Assembly (NCBI RefSeq): GCF_040807025.1
Contig: NC_090945.1
Span: 72,613,088-72,677,087, forward strand
Source: Struthio camelus
Lineage: Eukaryota > Chordata > Aves > Struthioniformes > Struthionidae
DNA length: 64,000 nt
Direction of reading: 5' to 3'
Numbering within the stretch: position 1 is the first letter of the stretch; the number at the start of each line of letters is the position of its first letter. The position numbers were made by a program, and so were the translations under genes. Positions 47,258 to 58,569 of the stretch are shown here, in pieces. The notes below the pieces were generated by a model, which had not been told where the DNA came from, did not search any database, and was given only the letters and a program-made list of their open reading frames with translations.

Positions 47258-50200
47258 CTGGGAAGGAAAGCAAGACGGTTTAGGTAAGTTCTGTTGTTCG
47301 ATTACAGAAACACTAGTCACACAAAGAAAACTTGGCACAAGAGGTAATGAGACTTCAATGATTCAGCCTGGAAAAATGCTCATTTCTTTACGATTTGAAA
47401 GAAAACCAAAACTAGCACCAGCTTATTATTAACTGGTAGCTTGGTTTACTACTCTCATTTACTGACAACTCATCCTTGAACTTCAATAGCTGCCGAGGAT
47501 TTTACACTGAGCAAGTCCACTCAGTCCCATCAGGGGTAAAGATAACGTTTTACTTTCAGAATCTGTGTATGAAGTAAGATGTAGAGCAGCAGAGATGAGC
47601 CTTAATTTGTACTTCTAGCTAGGCAGATGTGAGTTTGAGTTAACTGAACAGAAAGGGGCAGGGGGAACAAACACTTCTACGACTGAACTGGAAAGATTAT
47701 GAATCTGACTGATTCTAAACTATAGCGCACCTTTATCCTTTTCAGCCTTCTTTTCGCTTCTAGCACTGCAACAAATACGCTAAAGATCATGAACTGGCGT
47801 TGTTCAGATGTAACATCTAAACTTAAAAGAGCCAGCTTTCACTCACAAGTCAAATGCACATACTTACACACATACACACACATAATTTTTTGTATCTTTT
47901 TATTTTTACTCACATGCATATTTGCTCAACTGATTCCTATAGTTTTACAGAGAAAATAGCTCTTACTAGAAGGACCATTATCTGACAAGATATAACCCTT
48001 TAAAACACACACAAGAATAGTTAAAATGTAAATTTCAGTAATGTGTTTTTTATTTGTAGATTTGGTTTGATAGTGAAGAACTCTGTACTAGGAACTGATC
48101 TGGCATAATTTTCCCAGCTAGAAAATACACTGTTCTTAATTTGTAAACTTAACAAACAGTTGGAAAAGATAAGCAATTTACCCTAACAAGTTGCAGGACT
48201 TCTGCTTCCAAAAAAAGCTGATTTATCATAAAAACCATCTCTTGTGTTTAAAGACAGACAGACAGACCTACCACTCCCACTAGCAGAATAACATATAACT
48301 CCACAGTCAGCCTCATTTACTTAAAGGGAACTATTAATGAAAAGACATACTGACACCTATACATGCAAACAGTAAAGGTGAAAAAAACAGCCTTGTGGAT
48401 GAATGTTGAATGTGGAAGAAATTATGGATACTAAGCAGAACTGGTATGGTCACTAGTATGTTCAGCAAAATCACAGAAATTATACTTTTTATAAAAATGA
48501 GCCCATTAACATGGTTGGACTTGCACAGGTTTAGTAAAAGTTGGTAGGCCCACAGTATTCTAACTTACCATATTGCTGCTGCAATAAAGGTAGTTGTCGT
48601 GATAGGTATCAGTACTGGATACTGTGCATCATAGTCCTCAATTCCACAATACCATTCAAGATATATTATGCAGTAAAAAGCAACAGACAAACATGCAGCC
48701 AATAAACAACTGCCAGAGGCAAACCACCAACTGTGGGGGGAAAAAGCATGAGTAAGTACTGTCACATTTCAGTCTGCACATTAATCTTCATTCTACTTTA
48801 AAAACAGAAGAGAAAATACCTGTTAATTTTACAGATTGTCCTAAAGTTGCTGGAAAGTCTTTTCTTAAACTGCTTTTGCAAAATACGTACTTTTGTCTTT
48901 CTAAAGAGGTCTAATATGCATAACTACTGAAGTTTAATTTCTTAATGTACTGTCCTTGTCATTTATTTTTCCTCAAATATATTAGAATTACAGTGCAACA
49001 GACCTTGCCAGTAATCTACCATACTACCACACTAAAATTAGTTTGTCAGTAATGAAATAAAATAGGCTCTATAGCAACTATGCTTCACAGTATAAATTAG
49101 ACTTTACTGATTTTTGTGCAAAGAAATGTTGTAGAAAGCTTTCAAGTTTATGAACTCTCAAATTTAACAGACTAGCAGAATGGAAAATTTTCTTTATAGC
49201 CACTGAAGAAAAGAGTACAGAATTCCAAGATTTCAAACTCAGAAACAATATAGCACCGGGTTTGTGATTATTTAGGAAGCCACACATTTAAGCCTACTAG
49301 GGGACAGACTTCCAGAGTAAGATGGGATCGACAGCTTGGCAGGGAAAGTGCATTTCAGTAAAATCTGAAAAATACATGAATGTATATTAGCAATTTAAAA
49401 AAAAAAAAAGTGAATTCTTGTTACTGCACTTTGATAACTAAAATACAAGGGGTCCTCAAGTTGCTGCTTACTCCAGACAACGTTTCCTCTGGCATCTTGC
49501 AGTAAATGTCTTATGCTATTTTGATACCTGGATACTACTAATTGAGACGTCTGCATTAAGAGAGTAGTTGCCATAGTCTACCTAAATAACAGTGGAGGAA
49601 GACAGGATCCTTCAGAGAGTAGTTGCAGACACCCAAAATCTCCATCACACCCTGGAGACAGTAGTTTCTATCCACAGACAAGTGGATGTAGGATGCATTT
49701 AGACCACGTCTGCAACTTCAGTTCCAGAGAATCTCAGCACAGAGCAAGGCCATGTTTAGTTTGTACATACTAATCCAACAGTGACAGTGAGGCAGTACTT
49801 GAGAGGGTTCAGAAAACACCGTCAGGTGAAAATATCTGAAAACATTTGAGTTCCACCAATCCCATTGAAAATAATTCCATAGAAGTTATTTCACTTATCT
49901 TTCACTGGTCTGCTCAAAATCGTCTAAAAATATTCCAGGGAAGTTAACTTCATTTTGATGTTTGAAGAAAGATTTCAGGTTTTTTGATAAAAATATAACC
50001 AAAACCTCCACGGTTTCAACAAAATAGGTAGAGATTTCTTCTCCTTAAGTATAAACTTAATGGTACAACATTAAAACATTCTGTCATTAAAACAAATTTT
50101 TCAGGTACATAGATGGCTCAGCAGAGCCTAAATCAAAACAAAATTATATCGAGTAAGATTACAAGAAACCTCAAGTATTGTATTTACTTAAAAATTAGTC

Positions 50201-53200
50201 TAATAATACTCAAGCTCTTGCTAAAAAATATTACTGCTGATTTCTACTTTTGTCTGCCAGGTTGCGTATGGGTTTTGGTTTGTGTGATTAGTAAATAAGA
50301 AAATCTGAATTTTCCTGTAACAAGTTATTAATATTATCAAATTTTGTCCAGTGAACTCTAGCTCAAGATTAAGTCCTACCACGATGAAATTACTGGCTTT
50401 ATCTAAAAAAAAGTCCAAAATTAATAACACCTCATGAGAAAAAGTTACGTTTGTTTCTTTCAGTGTTTCCACAGTTTATCTATCTCTTTCTTAGTATGGG
50501 ATGCTCTGGATGAACACAATTTTCTAGATGGGGCCTTACCAGCATGGTATGGAAAATTATATTTCACATTGTACCTATAAAAACTTCTACTGGATATATT
50601 AAAAACAATGCCTTTTTTCCCCAAGTAACAACTAGGTTGACTGATATTGATGTGTGGTCTGTAACAGTTTCCACATTCTTTTCTATAGCACTGTACTTAC
50701 TGTTCTCCATTTTGCACCTATGTATTAGAGGTTGTCTTCTTAAGCGTATGTGCATCTATACCTCTTGAATTTTAACTTTGTTCTACACACTATTTCTCCA
50801 GCTTGAGAAGTGATTTGAAATCCACTGATACTCATTTGGAATTAAATTTTCTCTTCCCAAATAGTCATAGCGCTTCCCACCTCAGCATCGTCTTCGAACC
50901 AAGGATGCACTCTCCCTAGTCTATCTTTCCATTTACGCACATTATTTTGGAACACTCTTACAAACCCATTCTCATGGTCATATCCACTATACACACTACA
51001 CTGAATAGTCTGTTCTACATGCCGAACAGTTTAAGTTTACATTCCTGTAGGTAGGAATTTTAAGATTTTCAGACATGGTTTGTGAACTAACCGTAATTCA
51101 CGTGATTTCAGAAAGTGATAAGCTGAAGAAGAAAGGTCATATAAGATGCACAATCCTAGAGTGTAAGACACTTAACGCTTAGAGACACTTAATATTCCTG
51201 CTCTAAAAAGTCTCACTGAAATCATTTGCATTATTTGTAGTAGTAAAGCATGTGCCTATATATTTCTGTAATCAAAGTCTTCAAAAATACACGAAAGATC
51301 CAATAATGATTTTAAACCTTGAGAAAATAGACAAAGTTTTGAGTCAATTGATTCAACTCACTGAAAATTGACGTTTCCTGTTCTGTAGAACAGTCATCAA
51401 AATAAATTAGAGAGAGAAAGTTAAGAAGCTGCTATCTCACGTTTAGGTGTTATTCTGTAACATTTATATTTAATGACATTTCTTTACTCATCACATCTTC
51501 AGGAACACAACTTTGACTAGACAAGTTACCACTTTCAAGCTGAAGGTATTATTTCTCTATAGAAGGACTTTAATTATTTCAGCCTAGAGCTAGATATAAT
51601 GCATTTTCTCCAACAGGTAAAGGAGGCTTGAGAGGCTAAGGTAACGGGAATGAATTCCAAGTTCTGTTTTCCAGCACTGTGGCCAAATGTAGCATCACAG
51701 GATTGCCTTATGAAGTAGCTCCTTTACAGAGCAAGAGGGGGGAAAAAAACAAAAAAACCCTCACTTCCTATTGTATATCTTGTTTATCCAAGATTTAAAA
51801 CACAGAAGTAATAGAAGTCAGAAGTAACAATCTGAGTGTGATTGCAAGATGAGTACACAACTTCTCTTTGTAAGAAAAGGTATCTTACCTATCTGCTTGA
51901 ATAGTTTCTTTAATGGCTTTAAAAAACTCAAAGTAATATGTCATGGCAATTGATGCCAAAATCCAGAATGCCGAGTGAACATTCAGTCTGGGGGGAGGCT
52001 TTCTTTTTTTCTCTGCAGCTGTAGACTCTTCTGTAAATAAGAACATAATGACACCACTAAAGCCAGTCATTAAGTGGAGTATGATTTTAGTTACATAAAA
52101 CACGGTGCTTAATCCTTTTAAATCATTTATCTTTAGCGATTATTATACTCAGCTTAATATTCTTTGTATTAGAGAGGAAGCATTCTAAAAAGCCCTGCAC
52201 ATTTCCTGAAATAAAACAGATTAAGCAAGGTACCTTTTGATCAAACAGCAAGGCAATAACAATAAGCATATACTTTGCTTGTGTACCCTTTTAGAAAATT
52301 AACAGCTGCCGAGAATATGAAAGAGCTATTTAACCACTTAAGAACGTCCAATTGTTATTGAAGTGTTTTTATTAAACTGCATATAGAAGGGCAAGGTCTG
52401 TACCCCAATTACTAAATTATTTGTGTTCATTTTCATTAACTTCAATGTTTGCTTGATTTAGGCTGTATACGTGGAGCAGGTAAACTGAAAATAAGACTAT
52501 GCTGAAAAATGTCTTTTCTTTTGTTCTCATCACTGTATATTGTGTCATAGAAAGCAGGACAACGGGGCAAGCAGACTTGACAGCTTACTTTCGGCACGAC
52601 AGAGACCAACTAACAAGCTGAATGCTTAGATGTGCTGTCCAAAAAATGAAAGGGAACAGACGTATCTGCGGAAGCGTAGGTGTATTTGATGTTTCAGTCA
52701 TTAAACCTCCTTTATCGCTAAAAGTTATTGGTGATTTGGGTTAAGAGGAACACCACGGTTTTGTGCCTTCAGCAGTGTAATGCGCCTTACTCTCCACTCC
52801 CCCCCCCCCACTACCACTAGCTGAGCGGTAACAGCTCTGCTGCAGTCTACAGATATCTCTGAACTTTATTTATTTATTTACATTTCTCATCTCCCAGAGC
52901 GAGGCTCTGGGGCACTTAAAGCGCTTCCTTTCCCACCAGCGAGCGCCGGCTGTTTCGAGTCTTTTCCCCAATTTCACGCCTCTCCAACCGAGCCTCCCAC
53001 CTGGCACGCAGCGAGCTCTGGTGAGCGGACTTCCGCCCGGCGAGGCGCCGGCCAGCGCCGCCAGCAGGCACCGCCTCGTCAGCGGCGGGCACCGGCCCAC
53101 CCGGCACCCCCGGCCCCGGCCGCGCCAGGCGGCCCCACGGGCCCGCGCCCACTCGCTCCCCTCACGGGAGCCCAACTGCGCCTCCCGCCGCGGCCGCTCT

Positions 53201-53403
53201 TCCCTCGGCCCGGCCCGGGCGGCCGCGCTCCCCGCCGGCGGGGGCAGGCGCGGAGCCGCGACGCGCTGCCGGCACCACCCACCGGCCGTCCCGCCGCCCC
53301 CGAAAGGCGGCTGCAGCAGCGGCGGGTCCCGAGGCTCCGCGCCTTCCCGCAAATAGCGCCTGAGCCGCGGGAGCGGATCCGCTCCGCTCATCTCGGCCTC
53401 CAT
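47158..53403 (-). CDS. TMEM128: Transmembrane protein 128, four coding exons
   Basis: TMEM128 is a small multi-pass membrane protein whose molecular function is not established. Coding exons on the minus strand are 53283-53403, 51889-52030, 48569-48730 and 47158-47257. All junctions are GT-AG and phases agree, giving 174 residues (human 165). Strong matches to human are [13 protein letters not shown] (about 56-67), [14 protein letters not shown] (105-118), YPVLIPITT and a C-terminus [15 protein letters not shown]. Four hydrophobic segments lie near 61-74, 92-114, 127-148 and 152-172. The N-terminal 40 residues are poorly conserved and Gly/Pro/Arg-rich. The ATG has an ideal context (AAG before, G after); a second ATG four codons later is possible. 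The gene lies head-to-tail with OTOP1, with about 5.2 kb between them. Confidence 0.96.
48569..48730 (-). CDS. TMEM128: TMEM128 coding exon 3
   Basis: This exon encodes residues 89-141 with partial codons at both ends: [10 protein letters not shown] to TTTFIAAAI. The acceptor has a C-run (CCCCCCACAG) and the donor is ATATG|GTAAG. The block [14 protein letters not shown] is the most conserved part of the protein. Confidence 0.95.
50470..51000 (-). mobile_element. Ancient CR1/L3-type LINE remnant in TMEM128 intron 2
   Basis: The plus strand follows, in order, the complement of an old CR1 ORF2 end and upstream parts: CTAGATGGGGCCTTACCAGC, then TCTATAGCACTGTACTTACT, TGTTCTCCATTTTGCACC, CTATTTCTCCAGCTTGAG and a stretch resembling the CAGCATCATC-type block near 50883. 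Similarity is weak but collinear. Divergence is far higher than for the CR1 at 5.5 kb, so it is much older. The element reads on the minus strand, the same sense as TMEM128. Confidence 0.55.
51889..52030 (-). CDS. TMEM128: TMEM128 coding exon 2
   Basis: This exon completes Glu41 and encodes residues 42-87, from [16 protein letters not shown] through the first membrane segment to IQAD, then two bases of Ser88. The acceptor is TTTACAG before AAGAG and the donor GATAG|GTAAGA. Confidence 0.95.
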
Positions 53404-53560
53404 CTTGGGCAGCTCCGGCAGCGACGCCGGGGCGGGGCAGGAAGCGCGGCCCGCCCGCTCGCTCGGGCGGCCGTTGCGGCCGTTGGGCGGGTAGGGCCGG
53501 GCCGGGCGGAGGCGCGGCTGGCGGTACCTGGGGCTTGAGGCTTGGCCTGCTGCTTCTGTT
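52900..53560. promoter_or_regulatory. CpG island of the TMEM128 promoter
   Basis: A dense GC/CpG block covers exon 1, part of intron 1 and about 150 bases upstream. GC boxes (GGGGCGGGG at 53429-53437, GGGCGGG near 53486) and an ETS-like CAGGAAGC (about 53439-53446) lie upstream of the start codon. The start codon itself sits in AAGATGGAGGC, one base from the YY1 consensus. It looks like a TATA-less housekeeping promoter. Confidence 0.75.
53283..53403 (-). CDS. TMEM128: TMEM128 coding exon 1
   Basis: This exon encodes residues 1-40 ([20 protein letters not shown] at the start) and the first base of codon 41. The donor is GCCG|GTGGGT, chosen because it restores the frame into exon 2 and gives [12 protein letters not shown], parallel to human AGPETSTAVEKK. 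The whole exon lies in the CpG island. Confidence 0.88.
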
Positions 53561-56500
53561 GGACAGAATTACGCAGCCCGCTTTCCTCATAGGGAAGTAC
53601 ATGAACGTGCTTCTCCCGTATCTGTGCCTGTGTCTATTAAATAGCTTTTCTGTAGCCAGCACAAGACTTGTCCACGGTTCTCGGAGGCCTCTGCCAGAGG
53701 GCAGAAGAGCGCTGAACATCGCAGCGCGAAGGGTTCGCGTACCAGCACGAAGCGCGTTCGGACTCAGTACTTCCTTCTGGTGTCGGCAGACGCGCTTGAC
53801 AGAAAACGTCGCGCGTAACAGATCCGCTAAGAAAAAGCTAGAGAAGGAAGTATCTGAGAAGCTGAAGCGAGAGCCCTCACTGAAGTTTTGTGTAACAGGC
53901 GTTTGCTTGATCACTGAGGGTAGACCGTACTTGAAGTGGTGTTGTAGAGGGACAGTGTTACACCTCGTTTCACCTCCCTGAGTTAACGAGGCTTTCAGTT
54001 TTGTAGCGTCACCAGCGGATGAGCAGGTAGGCTGCTCGCGACGTAGTTCCATAACTATACTAAATTACAACATAAGACACTCAGTTGCCATTTACTTCAC
54101 CATTAGTAAGGATACATATCGTAGAGCTCATACTATGATGAAAACGTAAGAGTGCCAGCTTTACTTTTAATTTGACTTTCTCCATTTTCACACATACATG
54201 CCCTACTAGATTACTTACCCTCCTGATATTGTACATTTTGTTTAGTACTTAGTTATTATGAAAGAAACTGGAACAGCAAAGAAACGTCCAGACAGGATGG
54301 CAGTTGTTCTTTGAAGAACACAGTTAACGCTGTGGTGTACAGTCTGTGATAGAAGATAGTTTTTTAGGTTGAAGCTCAAAAAACAATGTTTAATTATTTG
54401 ATTACACTCTTCCCTTTAAAAGATGAGCTGAGTGTTGTGCAAGAAAACAATGTATATGAGAACCTTTCTTAAGTTTTCATTTATCATGTGCATTCTTCGT
54501 ATACTGTGTGAAGTTTATCAGCAGAAGAGTTTTGAAGATACTTACTCTGTAGTTTCTTGCTGAGAAAACAGGCAAATAGGAAAAGCAAAAAGAGTGGAAT
54601 GTGGGCTATAGATAAAATAATTATATGTTTTATCATTAACTGCTAAAATGTTCAGGCCATCTTAAGATCAGGGTAGAAGATAACTTGGGTACAAGCTAGA
54701 CTTGTTCTAACCTATACAAAATACTGGTTTTAAGCAGTTCTGAACTTGCTGGGTAATTTATGGCATTTTCAAATGCCCTTTGAAGTATGTGGAAAACTCA
54801 GGGATAAGCCTTAATAAACTAATCAACCTCTCAGATAGATAGCCTAGTTCAGAACAGTGTTATGGGAGTTTTAGAAGTCATCAAGTTTACATTAATATAA
54901 CTAGTATATTGATGAACCTTAAAAGCACACAAGACTTAAGGTTTTCAATTATTACAGCTTTTTCTTACAGTTGGTTTGGATTGTAGGTGCTAAAGTAATG
55001 CAGAATTTGGCATAAAACTGTGCACTCTATAATTAGAAGAAAGGTAGCACTGGTATTTCATTTGCCACATAACCTGCTAAGTAGATATACCATGTTGTAT
55101 AATCTACCTGTTGATGTCATGTTTCCAGGTAAAGGGCTGCTAACGCTAAGTTATCAGGAAAAATTAAATATATTCTCCTAAACATCCTGTTTTACAGACC
55201 AGTGAGATGTGAGGAAGAGTGAGGCCTGGGTTCTGGTTATTCTTAATTACCTTGCATTGACTTTTGATTGAATTCAACGTACAAGATGGAACAGGTGTTT
55301 TTGCTGCCGAAAGCATGGCCCTCATTTGCATCTGAAATCCATGAGCCATGTCACAGTGAACAGAAGTTGTTTTTCCCAACCTTGGAACATGTCTCACACA
55401 AGGACCAACCACATCATAGTCCTTAGTGACTAAAGTGATTTTTTTTTTTTTTTAATTTAGTTGGATTCAGTATTTTAAAGTTAACAGCTGGTGGGAGCCT
55501 CTGAGCTCAGCTTTCTTAACAATGAAATAGAGGTTTCTTTGTTTTACTTTCTTTGAGTGAAATGATTACGTCAGCCTTCATTTTCATGTTAGTGATTCAA
55601 ATAAAAAACAAAGGAAATTTTCATGTGCTCTCTTTGTAAAAGCTATTCATAGGAAATATCTTTGATGTAAATGTAGTAATTAAATAAATACATATGTTTG
55701 AAAAGGCTAAGGTCTGTCATTGTTGTTAAACTAAAGACTCCTGTTTACCTACAGAGCAGGTATTGTGCAAAGAGCTGAAATAAGAGCTTCTCTTCCCTGC
55801 CTCAGTATTGACCTTAACCTAGATCACTCATGTTCAGTGTTTGCAGAGCTGAGATGTTTTCTGTGATCTTTTCACAGAGCTCCTCTGGTTCAGAAATTAT
55901 TAATCTGTTAAAGAAGTGATAGTGATCAGGAGCTGGACTGAGACCGTTCAAAATGAAAACCAATTAACAAAGCAATGGGACTGCTATGGATAATTAATTC
56001 TTGCAAGCAGAAATTTCAGGATTCATGTAAGAATGTTGGGAAGTATTTTAAAATGCAGTGCTTTATCTGATAAATTTAGTGTACGCTCTGTGAAGGGAAT
56101 TTGTGAATTTGTGAAGATTCTGTGAAGAGAATGTACAAAGGGTAGAGTTTTCAACAGTTGCTAGCTATATGTATGCCTGGTCTTTTGCCTAATTTGAATT
56201 CTTGTGACTTTTTCAAAAACTGACTTTGACATCTGCAGGATCTTTTAAATGAAAATAACGCTTTGTCGATTTTAAAATATTCTGGTTTTGTAGTTGAAAA
56301 TGAAAGCTGAATTTTGCAAAACAGTTGGATATTTTTTAATCCACTATCCTATTGCTCTCTGGATATTTAGTATATACTGATGGATTGTTTTTTATGTTGA
56401 TTTAGAAGTGACTCCCAATGAGACACGCCAAGTCATAGGGGTTTTTTTGTGTTCCCTAACTGGATACATACAGTTTTAAGAATTAGCATTCTGGGATAAA

Positions 56501-58307
56501 CTCTCACGTTTAGAAAGTCAAATTAATTTTCTAGCATTGTAGTAGATATGCAGAACGTTTTCCCTTTCAAGTAGTCACAAATGGCCAAATGGCCCAAATG
56601 TTGTCTGTTCACGTAAGACCTGGTTGGAATTTTCTTCGTCTGTTATGTAAGTAGGGCTGGTTTTTTCTCTCCGTATGTTCATTTGTACCTCAGGGAGGTT
56701 GGCTACAGTGTAAAAAGGAAAGGTCTTTCTGAGGAATGATGGCTCAATAAACTCTGTGCTTTCTGTTCAAATAATACAGTCAGTAGTGATCTGCTCCTTA
56801 TAATCTGCCAGCAGGAGTGAAAGGATGGGATGTGTAAGGATTCTCAGTCCTTTCTGAACATTGCTCTTGGAGTAAAGCGTTACATGTCTTCTCTTACACT
56901 GGGTAAAAGCTAAATGCATTGTCTAACTCATACAGGTAAGAAAGCAGCCTTCAAATGGTATCACAGTTTTCTTGCTTTCATCTAGCTTTTCTTGAATTAT
57001 TTTAATAGAAAAAATCACTGAAGTCCTGAAAGCACTGGGTGTTAATAGCTTAATGCAGATCTGAAAAACAGCCAAAGGTTAAAACTCGATCTTACCTGAA
57101 TGTCATACACATACAAACTGTTGAAATCCAGTTAAATTCCCATGTGAGTATTAAATTACAGTGCAGCCCTGAACTGACCCTTTAAGAAGGAAACAATTCA
57201 TATAATAGTGTGTTTGATGCAAAGAATGCACTACCTATAAGCATGCAAGCATTTGAACTTCATGAAGGAAAAGATACCATGACAAAGAAAGATAGTTAAA
57301 AAGGGTGAAAAGGGCATCTAAGCAAATTGGAAAAGAGGGATCCATATAAAATATGATCTGATTTATCTATCTGTTCTTTACTTTGAAAGTTGTCAATGCA
57401 AATTACAAAAAAGTAGCTGGTACAAACCTTAGTCTGAAATCTCTCTTTGATGGAAGACCATTTTAACACCTTCAGTTATCCTGAATGGAAATCTTAGCTA
57501 ATGCTCAAGGTTTGATTCTTACCTTTTACTGTAATCAGCATTAAGAATATAAAATGAGAGGAATTTGCTAATTCTAGCTCTGATCATCAAACGTTAAAAA
57601 AAAAAAGCACACACATTAAACGAATCTGAATAAACCACTTTCCTAACAGTTAACCAAATTTTCATACTCTCCCTCTCACAAATAATTTCTTGAATTTAGT
57701 TTCAGTTAACTACGCTTAGTTTCTCAGGGAGTACAATGGCTCTCAAAATACTTTCCTAAGACCACAGTTTATTGATACAAAGTGTTTGGCAGCAATACTC
57801 CAGCTACTGTTGTTCTTGACTATTCAATCCTCAGTAGTGGTATATAATCTCTCTCAGTTCAAGGATTCTATCTGGCTTTAAAAGCCTGCAAAAAATGCTG
57901 GGTTTAGGCTGAACTTCACATCATTTCACTGTGCAACCTCATGAACAGTTGTGATAGAATGAAGGATGAGATGACAGAGATGCAAAAACAAATGGCCGGA
58001 TGTGGGTGAGAACAAGAATGGTTGGGAATTACTGAAACTGATTTCCTCACTGAGGAAAATGTCTATGCAGCCATGCATCTGTAACACTAAGATGAGAATT
58101 TCATACTTACTCTAGTGCAGTTAGGAACATCCTGAAGTATCGAGTTTTTTTGGACTCATGAAGTCTACAGATCTAATTCACTCAGAAAAGACTATCTATA
58201 GGAATAGGCATTCAAGTTGCCTGTTCAAGTTGGTTATTCACAAAACTCTTTGCTCTACAAGAGTACTACTCTATTTAGACTTGGTAGTTAATTTCTATTG
58301 ATAGAGG

Positions 58308-58444
58308 TTAGTATTTTTTAGGCTGTGTGAGCATCTTAACCATTTTTTTCCGAGATGGCCTAATGTCCCCAGCGTCGGTGATTTGACAGCTGCGGTAAGA
58401 CAGGCGCCTAGCTTCTTTAGCATGTGCATCTCCTTGTTCCAAGA
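58308..58444 (-). other. Possible terminal coding exon of an unknown transcript
   Basis: On the minus strand the acceptor-like CTGTACTTTTCCAG at about 58445-58458 is followed by 45 open codons ending in TAA: LEQGDAHAKEARRLSYRSCQ, then a basic stretch with PSRKKMVKM. The block is CpG-containing and richer in GC than its flanks. I recognise no family, and no AATAAA was seen just downstream. It may be a real exon, a diverged repeat or chance. Confidence 0.2.
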
Positions 58445-58551
58445 CTGGAAAAGTACAGATAATTTTCATCATGTATACAGCATAAGAACATCCCACTGAC
58501 GGAATTCAGCTCAGGCTGTTTTCCCCGGAGAATTTTTGCCACGGAGCTCTG

Positions 58552-58569
58552 AAAAAAAAAAAAAAAAAA
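58552..58569 (+). repeat. Poly(A) run
   Basis: An uninterrupted run of about 18 A on the plus strand, following GAGCTCTG and followed by CCTGAAAC. It could be a retroposition tail or simple slippage; the sequence to its left is not recognised as a known transcript. Confidence 0.6.
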
